From positions 1 to 5,063 of the forward strand of contig CAKSXP010000148.1 in NCBI GenBank assembly GCA_934515035.1: a stretch of 5,063 nucleotides of DNA, written 5' to 3'. Each line of letters opens with the position of its first letter. Within the stretch, counting starts at the first letter, position 1. Both the position numbers and the translations under genes were made by a program. The stretch comes from an uncultured Oscillospiraceae bacterium (GTDB lineage: Bacteria > Bacillota > Clostridia > Oscillospirales > Oscillospiraceae). The notes under the pieces are model-generated. The model did no database searches, had not been told where the DNA came from, and was given only the letters and a program-made list of their open reading frames with translations. Positions 1 through 5,063 of the stretch are shown here, one piece after another.

Positions 1-42
1 CTCTTTGTACTGCTCATAGGTTCCGACATAAGTCTGTGCCAT
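1..42 (-). CDS. Start of an unidentified protein (N-terminal 14 codons only)
   Basis: An ATG at 42-40 opens a frame that reads MAQTYVGTYEQYKE and runs off the window edge. It is preceded by a strong Shine-Dalgarno AGGAGG at 57-52 with a 9-base spacer, which is the main reason to call it a real gene. It lies 90 bases downstream of the dehydrogenase gene on the same strand, with no convincing terminator between, so it is probably co-transcribed with the regulator, hydrolase and dehydrogenase genes. Fourteen residues are too few to assign a family, and no signal peptide or membrane segment is apparent in them. The neighbourhood suggests a metabolic enzyme, but that is a guess from context. Confidence 0.72.
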   Translation of the reverse strand, partial: MAQTYVGTYEQYKE

Positions 43-132
43 TCTTTTTTTCCTCCTAAGAATAACTTTCTTTTATCTTAAATTTAAGGATCTTCTTTTT
101 TCTTTTCTTTTTTGCAGAACGGTGCCGTCCGC
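43..132 (-). other. A-rich, purine-rich intergenic leader
   Basis: This gap lies between the dehydrogenase stop and the next start. Read on the minus strand, 117-90 is almost entirely A and G, and a perfect 12-bp AT-rich palindrome CTTAAATTTAAG lies at 77-88. The end next to the dehydrogenase (about 113-132) can form a weak imperfect hairpin, but on the minus strand it is followed by an A run rather than a T run. It is therefore not a normal intrinsic terminator for this operon. The unstructured A-rich leader before a strong Shine-Dalgarno fits efficient translation of the next gene. No clear promoter was found. Confidence 0.4.
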
Positions 133-930
133 TCAGTTGATGGTCATGCCGCCATCGACGGGGATGAGCACGCCGGTGATATATCCGCCGGCATCGGAGG
201 CCAGGAAGTTGGCAACGCCCGCGATCTCGGTCGGCTGTGCATAGCGGCGCAGAGAGATCATCTTCTTAACCGCGTTTGCATTCTTCTCGTCGGCCATAAC
301 GCCCTTGGTCATGTCGGTCACGACATAGCCCGGAGCGATAGCGTTGACGGTGATGCCGTAGCGCGCGAGCTCGTTGGCCATGATCTTGGTCAGGTGGATA
401 ACAGCGGCCTTGGCGGCGCCATAGATGGTATCTCCGCGGGGAGCCTTGATGCCGGCTGCGGATGCCATGTTGATGATGCGGTAGGGATTCTCTTCGCCTT
501 CCCTGCCCTGAGCCTTCATCTGGTTTCCGGCGAGCTGGGAGAGGAAGTAGAGCGCCTTGAGGTCGGCGTCCATGAAATGGTCAAAAGTCTCCTCGGTCTG
601 GTCAAGCATGTTTACGGGGGTGCCGCCGACACCGGCGTTGTTGACGAGGATATCGATGCGGCCGAACTTCTCGACTGTGGTCCTGATGAGGTTTTCTCTG
701 TGCTCTGCGATAGTGACCTCGGTGGCAACACCGATGGCCTTGCCGCGGCCCATTGCCTCGATCTCCGCTGCGGCCTTGTCGCAGGCGTCCTGCTTACGTC
801 CGGTGACAACGACGTTGGCGCCGTAATATGCCATTGTGGTGGCGATGGCGTTGCCGATGCCGCGGGTGGATCCGGTTATGACGGCGACCTTGCCGGTCAG
901 GTCATACTTCGGTGCGATGAAGTTTTCCAT
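133..930 (-). CDS. SDR-family NAD(P)-dependent oxidoreductase
   Basis: This is a classical short-chain dehydrogenase/reductase of 265 residues, a usual length for a cytosolic Rossmann-fold enzyme that interconverts an alcohol and a ketone. Visible motifs are the cofactor glycine motif TGSTRGIG (19-26), NNAG (97-100), catalytic Ser157, Tyr170 and Lys174 in YGAAK, the PG motif (200-201) and the C-terminal IPVDGG. The end of the second strand reads TGRKQD (43-48), with basic rather than acidic residues, which favours NADP(H). The tetrad asparagine position, in the helix around MDADLKALY, is Asp123; this also occurs in some sugar-acid SDRs. The ATG at 930 is chosen over one at 948 because AAGGAG lies 9 bases upstream of it, while nothing precedes the other. 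It follows the MBL hydrolase gene by 50 bases. The family is secure, but the substrate cannot be read from sequence. Confidence 0.95.
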   Translation of the reverse strand: MENFIAPKYDLTGKVAVITGSTRGIGNAIATTMAYYGANVVVTGRKQDACDKAAAEIEAMGRGKAIGVATEVTIAEHRENLIRTTVEKFGRIDILVNNAGVGGTPVNMLDQTEETFDHFMDADLKALYFLSQLAGNQMKAQGREGEENPYRIINMASAAGIKAPRGDTIYGAAKAAVIHLTKIMANELARYGITVNAIAPGYVVTDMTKGVMADEKNANAVKKMISLRRYAQPTEIAGVANFLASDAGGYITGVLIPVDGGMTIN

Positions 931-980
931 TTTGCTTTTCTCCTTCATTCAGTAAAATAGGATATAAACATAAAACATTG

Positions 981-1967
981 TCAGTGTTTTGAACACACAT
1001 ATCTGTTGAGCCCGCCCTCTTCATAACGGAGAATCTCCCCCGTGTTTTCGAGATATCTGAGATGGGCGAGTATTTCGCCGACGGCAAACCACTTCTGCGA
1101 GATCGGAAAATCGTCCCACGATCTTGCTCTTATGTGCCAGGTCATATGCGAAGCGATCTCGTATGCCGTCATCCCCTGGTGCGCAGAGACGACGGAAACC
1201 GTCTCTTCCAGCCGCAGTCGGTGGTGCTCCAGGATCTGTCCGATGCGCTCGTCCGCGGTACAGGAAACTCCGCGGTGTCCGGGCAGCGGATTTTTGATAT
1301 TAAAGCCGCGGAAACGCCTCAGCGCTTCCATATAGCAGGTAAGCGAATCCTCCGGTTCGTCCCATATCTGGACGGTCGGAGTTATATCGAAAAGTATGTG
1401 ATCGCCGAGGAACATCGTCCCCGTCTCCTCCTCGAAGAGGCACTTCTGTCCCGGAGAGTGTCCGGAAGCTCCTACAACGCGGAGCCTGTGTCCGCCATAT
1501 TCGAGGATATCATCATCCGAAACGTATGTAAAGTCACAGTTTCTGGTCGGTGAAAGGCTTCTGGCGACGTTATTGAGAGGCATTTTATCCATCTCGTACT
1601 GCGGGAAACCCTCCCGCGCATATACTCTGTCGCTGCGTCTCCAGACCTGTTCCATTACTTCAACGTCGATGTACTCCCAGTCCTTATGGGATATATACAC
1701 CTTTGCGCCCGGCCGCTGGAGCTTCCATGCAAGGCCGGAATGGTCGGAATGGAGATGGGTTATAAAGATGTCGGTATCCTCCAGCCGGACTCCGAGTTCG
1801 TCGAGGCCCTGCATCAGCGCCTGCTCCGATACATCGTGATTAAATCCGGTGTCTATCAGAAGATTCCGCTCGCCCCGGACAACATATGCGTTCAGGCTCT
1901 TCAGCGGAGTCATCGGCAGCGGCACGACGATCTTGAATATATTGTCGATGATTTTTTCCGCCTGCAC
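981..1967 (-). CDS. Metallo-beta-lactamase-fold hydrolase with winged-helix-like C-terminus
   Basis: This 328-residue soluble protein has the complete two-metal site of the metallo-beta-lactamase superfamily: HLHSDH (71-76), His170 in GHSPG, Asp189 in FLGDH and His231 in PGHRG. The core spans about 10-235. The tail (about 255-328) is helical and ends in GEILAHLRYLENTGEILRY, resembling the winged-helix extension of LACTB2-like proteins. Glyoxalase II-like members hydrolyse thioesters, and LACTB2-like ones can cleave RNA or small esters. The GHSPG loop and the operon setting favour a small-molecule ester or thioester, but this is inference. The start is GTG at 1967, supported by GGAG at 1979-1976 with an 8-base spacer. 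It lies between the regulator gene (58 bases upstream) and the dehydrogenase gene (50 bases downstream). No metal ligand is missing. Confidence 0.93.
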   Translation of the reverse strand: MQAEKIIDNIFKIVVPLPMTPLKSLNAYVVRGERNLLIDTGFNHDVSEQALMQGLDELGVRLEDTDIFITHLHSDHSGLAWKLQRPGAKVYISHKDWEYIDVEVMEQVWRRSDRVYAREGFPQYEMDKMPLNNVARSLSPTRNCDFTYVSDDDILEYGGHRLRVVGASGHSPGQKCLFEEETGTMFLGDHILFDITPTVQIWDEPEDSLTCYMEALRRFRGFNIKNPLPGHRGVSCTADERIGQILEHHRLRLEETVSVVSAHQGMTAYEIASHMTWHIRARSWDDFPISQKWFAVGEILAHLRYLENTGEILRYEEGGLNRYVCSKH

Positions 1968-1987
1968 CGTTTTTTCTCCAATTAGTT

Positions 1988-2016
1988 ATTTTACAACATT
2001 TTTCGCCTGTATACAA
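1988..2016 (-). promoter_or_regulatory. Possible promoter for the MBL hydrolase gene
   Basis: On the minus strand, TTGTAT (2016-2011) and TAAAAT (1993-1988) are separated by 17 bases, a plausible -35/-10 pair for the housekeeping sigma factor. Initiation would fall near 1981, leaving a very short leader with the GGAG almost at the 5' end, which weakens the call. If real, the hydrolase and dehydrogenase genes could be transcribed separately from the regulator gene. Read-through from the regulator is also possible, because no terminator separates them. Confidence 0.35.
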
Positions 2017-2025
2017 GTGTTTTTG

Positions 2026-3426
2026 TCAGGGCTGCTGTTCTATGATGGGTATGCCGTATTTTTTCGCCTTTCGCGAGATGGTCGAAGGGTCGACCTTGAG
2101 GTAAGCCGCGGCGCGCCGGACACCGCCGCAATTCACAAGCGCGTCCTCGATCATCTGTTTTTCATATCTTGCCACGGCCTCGTGCAGTCCGACCTCGCTT
2201 GGATGTCCGTAATTTGGAATGTCAAGAAGCTCCGCAAGCTTTGCGGCGTCCAGCGTGTCTCCTTCCGAGCAGATGACAAGGTATTCGATTATGTTCTTAA
2301 GCTCCCTGACGTTCTCCGGCCAAGAATAATTCTCCAGGTCCGGACACACGCTCTCGGGAAATTTCAGTGTTCGCCCGTGCTTCTCGCAGTATTCGTCGAA
2401 GAAGTGCCTTGTAAGCGGGATGATGTCGCTTTTGCGCTCTCTGAGAGGAGCGACGTCGATGACGCCGCCGGAAAAGAGTTCGAACAGCTCTCTGCTGAAC
2501 TCGCCTTTTTCGACCAGCTCGCGTATGCCGCTGTCGACCGACGCGATCACGCGCACATCCAGCTTTGTGTTCTTTCCGCTGCCGGCGCGTGATACCTCGC
2601 CGGAGCGCAGCACATCGACCAGCGCCTGCTGGAGTCCCGCCGGGAGTCCGTCTATCTCGCCGAGAAGTATCGTCCCGCCGTCCGCCTGTTCAAACAGGCC
2701 GGCCTTGTCGCCAAGGCAGGGCTCTTCCGGTTCTCCCTCGCTTCCGAAAAGCTCAGACTCGAGCAGTCCCACCGGGATGGCGCGGCAGTTGACCTTGACA
2801 TAGGGCTTTTCGCGCCGCGAACTCTCCGTAAGGATGTAGTCCGCAAGGACCTCTTTTCCGGTCCCCATTTCTCCCGCGATGAGGATCGGCTCGTCCGTCG
2901 CGGCGGCTCTCCTTGCCGTTTCCTTTGTTCTCTCCATCACGGGGTCGGAGCCCAGCTCGCGGTTTTCCGGCGCGGTGAAGCAGTCGTTTATCTGGATCGC
3001 ATCCTCGCCGCGGTCCGTGCCGCGGAACTGTGCGAATCTGATGCGCAGCTCGTCAACATCCGTTATGCTGCTGACGACCATGCGTATATTGCCGTTTTCA
3101 TCAAAAACAGGCTCTGCCGCGGCGTAGCCGTTTACCCGGCTGTTTCCGGCCGAACGCATATATCCGGCGCCGGAAATGCGCCTTCCGGAACGAATAACGT
3201 CCGCGCATACGGAATGGCGGAACACCTTTCCCTCCTTGGCCACGTCAAAAACGTTTCTCCCGATAAGATCCTCGGGTTCGACGTCCAGCCTGCGGCAGTA
3301 TGACTGGTTGACGAACAGGATCCTGCCGTCTCCGTCTGTAACGAGCACACCATCGGACAGGCTGCTGACGACTTCGCGGAAGTCGATCTCATTCGTATCC
3401 GTACGATGTTTTTCATCAAAGAGCAC
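2026..3426 (-). CDS. PAS-AAA-HTH transcriptional regulator, sigma-54 activator-like but degenerate
   Basis: This DNA-binding regulator has 466 residues if it starts at GTG 3426. A PAS sensor domain occupies about 14-126 (SLSDGVLVTDGDGRILFVN), an AAA+ domain about 155-385, and a Fis/TyrR-like helix-turn-helix about 434-459, ending RKAKKYGI. Walker A is intact (GEMGTGKE, Lys191) and WPENVREL is present at 369-376. However, the GAFTGA loop reads EPEEPC (232-237), Walker B reads LLGEI with Gly256 for the usual Asp, the two arginine-finger positions are Ser311 and Leu317, and the sensor I Asn is Asp298. It is probably not a standard sigma-54 activator; a sigma-70-type repressor or activator like TyrR is more likely. 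GTG 3426 is chosen because GGAGG lies 9 bases upstream; an upstream GTG (3468) and ATG (3447) have no such site. It likely controls the hydrolase and dehydrogenase genes immediately downstream. Confidence 0.92.
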   Translation of the reverse strand: MLFDEKHRTDTNEIDFREVVSSLSDGVLVTDGDGRILFVNQSYCRRLDVEPEDLIGRNVFDVAKEGKVFRHSVCADVIRSGRRISGAGYMRSAGNSRVNGYAAAEPVFDENGNIRMVVSSITDVDELRIRFAQFRGTDRGEDAIQINDCFTAPENRELGSDPVMERTKETARRAAATDEPILIAGEMGTGKEVLADYILTESSRREKPYVKVNCRAIPVGLLESELFGSEGEPEEPCLGDKAGLFEQADGGTILLGEIDGLPAGLQQALVDVLRSGEVSRAGSGKNTKLDVRVIASVDSGIRELVEKGEFSRELFELFSGGVIDVAPLRERKSDIIPLTRHFFDEYCEKHGRTLKFPESVCPDLENYSWPENVRELKNIIEYLVICSEGDTLDAAKLAELLDIPNYGHPSEVGLHEAVARYEKQMIEDALVNCGGVRRAAAYLKVDPSTISRKAKKYGIPIIEQQP

Positions 3427-3476
3427 GACAGAAAACCTCCAATTCATGCGTTTGGATACAATCCGCACACATTGTT

Positions 3477-3505
3477 ACTATATCATATCCGTGGCAAGTC
3501 TGCAA
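3477..3505 (-). promoter_or_regulatory. Promoter of the PAS-AAA-HTH regulator gene
   Basis: On the minus strand, TTGCAG (3505-3500) and TATAGT (3482-3477) are separated by exactly 17 bases, close to the sigma-70/sigma-A consensus. Initiation near 3470 would give a leader of about 44 bases ending in the GGAGG at 3440-3436. This agrees with the GTG start at 3426 and argues against the upstream GTG at 3468, which would make the message nearly leaderless. A short inverted repeat, AATCC-TCCC-GGATT (3512-3525), lies directly upstream of the -35 box and could be a protein-binding site. Confidence 0.6.
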
Positions 3506-3555
3506 CACGCAAATCCTCCCGGATTATTTCGAAAAGTTGTACGTTCGTTGCAATA

Positions 3556-3581
3556 GGCCAACAGAAAACGCAATGTTTGCC
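3556..3581. repeat. Imperfect inverted repeat upstream of the regulator promoter
   Basis: GGCCAACA (3556-3563) and TGTTTGCC (3574-3581) are inverted copies with one mismatch, separated by 10 bases. The element lies about 50 bases upstream of the regulator's -35 box and downstream of the terminator of the preceding gene, so it is in the right place for an operator or an enhancer-like site. The 26-base span suits a dimeric helix-turn-helix protein, possibly the regulator itself. This is inferred from position and symmetry only. Confidence 0.35.
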
Positions 3582-3598
3582 GGAAAAGATATCACCGC

Positions 3599-3625
3599 AA
3601 AAGGACGCTTCTGCGGGCCGCGTCC
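3599..3625 (-). terminator. Rho-independent terminator of the HAD phosphatase gene
   Basis: On the minus strand, GGACGC (3625-3620) and GCGTCC (3608-3603) form a perfect 6-bp GC-rich stem around an 11-base loop, directly followed by TTTT (3602-3599). It begins 11 bases past the stop codon of the HAD gene. The T run is short, so termination may be incomplete, but position and structure fit. It separates the HAD gene from the regulator gene, which has its own promoter. Confidence 0.6.
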
Positions 3626-3636
3626 GCCTCCGTGCT

Positions 3637-4341
3637 TCACAGCGACATGATGAACTGTTTCAGCTCCTCAAAGCCGCCGTGGGAATACGCGCTGATGTCC
3701 CTGCCGGACCTGTTGATAAGGCAATCAGTCAGCAGAAAGACCTTCATGCCGAGAGTCTCCGCGACCATATCCTCATCAACGTCGTTGCCCACCATCGCGC
3801 ACTCTCCGGGGGCCAGCCCCAGCGCGTTTGCCACATCCCTGTAATACTCGGGATTGGGCTTGCAGTGCGTGTTGTTTTCATATGTCGTGTAAACGGCAAA
3901 GTCTCCGGGCTCCAGTCCGGCCCAGCGTATGCGGCTCTCGGTAGCACAGGCCGGAAAGATCGGGTTCGTCGCCAAAGCCGTTATCAGACCGCGGCTCCTT
4001 GCAAGCTCAACCGCTTCCCGCGCGCTTTTGCTGAAGCCGCAGGATGCGCGGGCATCGTTGAATTCATTCCTGTAAAAATTCTCGAAGGCCGGCTTGTCCA
4101 GCAGTGCGCTTTCGCCCATGACGGCGCCGAACCGGTCCCAGAACGCCTCTTCGTTCGTCCTGCTCCCGTCATTTTTTACCATTACCGCCGTGCCGTCCCA
4201 GACGGCTTTCACCAGCTCCTGCGCATCATATCCGAGCGGCGCGAACCGCGACGCAAGAAGCCTGAAGTAATTCTCTGTGAACTCATCGTTGTCCATCGGC
4301 AGCAGAGTTCCATCCAGATCAAACAGTACGGCTTTTATCAC
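3637..4341 (-). CDS. HAD-superfamily hydrolase (phosphatase-like)
   Basis: This is a 234-residue cytosolic haloacid-dehalogenase-fold hydrolase, probably a phosphatase for a small phosphorylated metabolite. All four motifs are visible: DLDGT (8-12) with nucleophile Asp8 and acid/base Asp10, Thr125 in ALATNP, Lys161 in HCKPNP, and the metal-binding GNDVDED (185-191). A helical cap lies between motifs I and II (about 16-105). The frame stays open to a GTG at 4413, but the GTG at 4341 is preferred: AAAGGA (4358-4353) precedes it by 11 bases and the protein then begins VIKAVLFDLDGTLL, as is typical of the family. It has its own promoter and a terminator-like hairpin after its stop, so it appears monocistronic and divergent from the lipid kinase gene. 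The substrate cannot be predicted. Confidence 0.93.
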   Translation of the reverse strand: MIKAVLFDLDGTLLPMDNDEFTENYFRLLASRFAPLGYDAQELVKAVWDGTAVMVKNDGSRTNEEAFWDRFGAVMGESALLDKPAFENFYRNEFNDARASCGFSKSAREAVELARSRGLITALATNPIFPACATESRIRWAGLEPGDFAVYTTYENNTHCKPNPEYYRDVANALGLAPGECAMVGNDVDEDMVAETLGMKVFLLTDCLINRSGRDISAYSHGGFEELKQFIMSL

Positions 4342-4365
4342 CGCTGCATCATTCCTTTCAGAATA

Positions 4366-4385
4366 CCGTCCGTCAGCGGGGACGG
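4366..4385 (-). other. Small hairpin in the leader of the HAD gene
   Basis: CCGTCC and GGACGG form a perfect 6-bp stem around an 8-base loop in the untranslated leader, 7 bases upstream of the AAAGGA ribosome-binding site. It could modulate translation initiation or message stability. No T run follows on the minus strand, so it is not a terminator. A 6-bp GC-rich pairing of this size can arise by chance. Confidence 0.3.
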
Positions 4386-4403
4386 CGTTATTGACAAAAG
4401 CGG

Positions 4404-4432
4404 ATTTTACCACAAACTCCGACCGATTTCAA
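4404..4432 (-). promoter_or_regulatory. Promoter of the HAD phosphatase gene
   Basis: On the minus strand, TTGAAA (4432-4427) and TAAAAT (4409-4404) are spaced by 17 bases, one or two changes from the sigma-70/sigma-A consensus. Initiation near 4397 gives a leader of about 56 bases with a good ribosome-binding site before the GTG at 4341. Its -35 box lies back to back with that of the divergent lipid kinase promoter, with 17 bases between the two. Confidence 0.62.
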
Positions 4433-4449
4433 CGTGAGTATTATGACCG

Positions 4450-4478
4450 TTGACATTTCACGGCGCGGATATTATAAT
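4450..4478 (+). promoter_or_regulatory. Perfect-consensus promoter of the lipid kinase gene
   Basis: TTGACA (4450-4455) and TATAAT (4473-4478) match both consensus hexamers exactly and are separated by the optimal 17 bases. Initiation is expected near 4485, about 62 bases before the GTG start. So strong a promoter in front of a lipid kinase gene suggests that expression is held down by another element. The inverted repeat that begins inside the -10 box is the obvious candidate. Confidence 0.85.
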
Positions 4479-4526
4479 GGCATGGGGGATGTATAAATAA
4501 CGTTATGCATCCCCCATGCCATTTTT
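4476..4526 (+). promoter_or_regulatory. 16-bp perfect inverted repeat with T run: operator or attenuator
   Basis: Arms AATGGCATGGGGGATG (4476-4491) and CATCCCCCATGCCATT (4508-4523) are perfect inverted copies around a 16-base loop. The loop contains its own 10-base palindrome ATAACGTTAT (4497-4506), and a T run (4522-4526) follows. The left arm covers the last three bases of the -10 box and the predicted transcription start. As RNA made from upstream, it would be a textbook intrinsic terminator. RNA starting near 4485 keeps only about 7 bp of the stem, which weakens terminator function. As DNA, the arm centres are 32 bases apart, about three helical turns, which suits binding by a repressor. 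No plus-strand gene lies upstream in the window to need a terminator. Confidence 0.6.
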
Positions 4527-4546
4527 AAAGATGCGAGGCTGATACA

Positions 4547-5063
4547 GTGAAAAAAAGCATGATGCTTCTTATCAACCCCGTCGCTGGCCGCGGACTCATG
4601 AGGACCGGACTCGGCGAGGCTCTCGAGGTCTTTTATAACGGCGGGTATATCCCATCCGTTTATTTTACGGAATACGCAGGTCACGCCAGAACACTTGCCA
4701 GAGAGCACGGCGGCGACTACGACCTGTTTGTCTGCCTGGGCGGAGACGGCACTCTCAGCGACTGCATGAGCGGCCTGTCCGAGCTTCCGGAAAGACCTCC
4801 CATCGGCTATATCCCAACGGGAACGGCAAACGACGTTGCAACAACACTCGGCCTTTCCCGCAACCCGCTCCGCGCCGCGCACATGATCATCTCCGGCGAA
4901 CCCATTCCGTACGATCTCGGACGGATGGACACCGGCGAGACCTTCAGCTATATCGCGGCGTTCGGCGCTTTCACCGAGGTCAGCTACCAGACCCGTCAGC
5001 AGACCAAGCAGGCCCTCGGCCACCTTGCCTACATATTCGAGGGCATGAACCACCTGCCAAAGC
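4547..5063 (+). CDS. Diacylglycerol kinase/YegS-family lipid kinase (N-terminal part)
   Basis: The first 172 codons of a DAGK-catalytic-domain protein are present, and the frame runs off the window; full-length members usually have about 290-310 residues. The family phosphorylates lipids such as diacylglycerol at the cytoplasmic face of the membrane, recycling it to phosphatidate. Visible motifs are INPVAGRG (9-16), the nucleotide-binding GGDGT (65-69), followed by LSDCMSG where LNEVVNG is more usual, and PTGTANDVA (90-98). DLGRMD (123-128) starts the second domain. GTG at 4547 is chosen because GAGG (4535-4538) lies 8 bases upstream; in-frame ATGs at 4559 and 4562 are less well placed. The gene diverges from the HAD phosphatase gene. 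Members may instead act on other lipids or sphingoid-like substrates, so the exact substrate is open. Confidence 0.93.
   Translation, partial: MKKSMMLLINPVAGRGLMRTGLGEALEVFYNGGYIPSVYFTEYAGHARTLAREHGGDYDLFVCLGGDGTLSDCMSGLSELPERPPIGYIPTGTANDVATTLGLSRNPLRAAHMIISGEPIPYDLGRMDTGETFSYIAAFGAFTEVSYQTRQQTKQALGHLAYIFEGMNHLPK

Noticed and set aside
113..132. Hairpin after the dehydrogenase stop codon as a terminator
   Set aside because: The stem is imperfect, and on the transcribed strand it is followed by an A-rich tract, not a T run.
112..960. Long plus-strand open frame (282 codons) opposite the dehydrogenase
   Set aside because: It is antisense to a secure SDR gene with all its motifs. The translation has no recognisable domain, is glycine/aspartate-rich in the way a codon-biased antisense frame is, and its proposed start lacks a ribosome-binding site.
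1849..2592. Plus-strand open frame of 247 codons opposite the end of the hydrolase and the regulator
   Set aside because: It is antisense to two genes with well-preserved motifs and shows no domain or start signal of its own.
3492..3504. Sigma-54-like promoter TGGCAAGTCTGCA upstream of the regulator
   Set aside because: The GG and GC elements are separated by 7 bases instead of the required 10, and the sequence overlaps a well-formed sigma-70-type promoter on the other strand.
3406..4437. Plus-strand open frame of 343 codons across the HAD gene and the intergenic region
   Set aside because: It overlaps the HAD gene, a terminator and the regulator promoter in antisense, has no family motifs, and is explained by the GC-biased codon use of the true gene.
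4476..4523. Invertible promoter or phase-variable switch
   Set aside because: Although the arms are perfect inverted copies, they enclose only 16 bases, the promoter lies mostly outside them, and no recombinase gene is present in the window.
4472..5053. Minus-strand open frame of 193 codons opposite the lipid kinase
   Set aside because: The plus strand encodes a clear DAGK domain with GGDGT and PTGTANDVA. The antisense frame has no motifs and its far end runs into the promoter and inverted repeat.

Overview
The window looks like a bacterial chromosome segment of moderate to slightly high GC, most likely from a Firmicutes/Clostridia-type organism, though Synergistetes-like lineages cannot be excluded. 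The reasons are clear purine-rich Shine-Dalgarno sequences, near-consensus sigma-70/sigma-A type promoters, frequent GTG starts, and a PAS-AAA-HTH regulator of a kind common in anaerobes. No mobile element, CRISPR array, tRNA or rRNA is visible. Coding density is high and no gap exceeds about 210 bases.

Positions 1-3426 hold four minus-strand genes, transcribed right to left. They are a PAS-domain regulator related to sigma-54 activators (2026-3426), a metallo-beta-lactamase-fold hydrolase with a winged-helix-like tail (981-1967), a classical short-chain dehydrogenase/reductase (133-930), and the first 14 codons of an unidentified gene (1-42). The gaps are 58, 50 and 90 bases, with no convincing terminator between them. 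This suggests a regulator sitting upstream of the metabolic genes it controls: the PAS domain would sense a small molecule, and the hydrolase and dehydrogenase would process it. That link is inferred from gene order alone.

A 210-base gap (3427-3636) contains a terminator for the gene to its right, an imperfect inverted repeat, and a good promoter for the regulator. Next comes a minus-strand HAD-family phosphatase (3637-4341). Divergent from it, on the plus strand, is the N-terminal part of a diacylglycerol-kinase/YegS-type lipid kinase (4547 to the window end).

The two strongest observations are these. First, the regulator keeps Walker A but has lost the GAFTGA loop, the Walker B aspartate, both usual arginine-finger positions and the sensor I asparagine, so it is unlikely to work as a normal sigma-54 activator. 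Second, the 205-base divergent region holds back-to-back promoters. The lipid kinase promoter matches both consensus hexamers exactly with a 17-base spacer, and a perfect 16-bp inverted repeat begins inside its -10 box and ends in a T run, resembling an operator or attenuator. I saw no clear novel multi-gene system.
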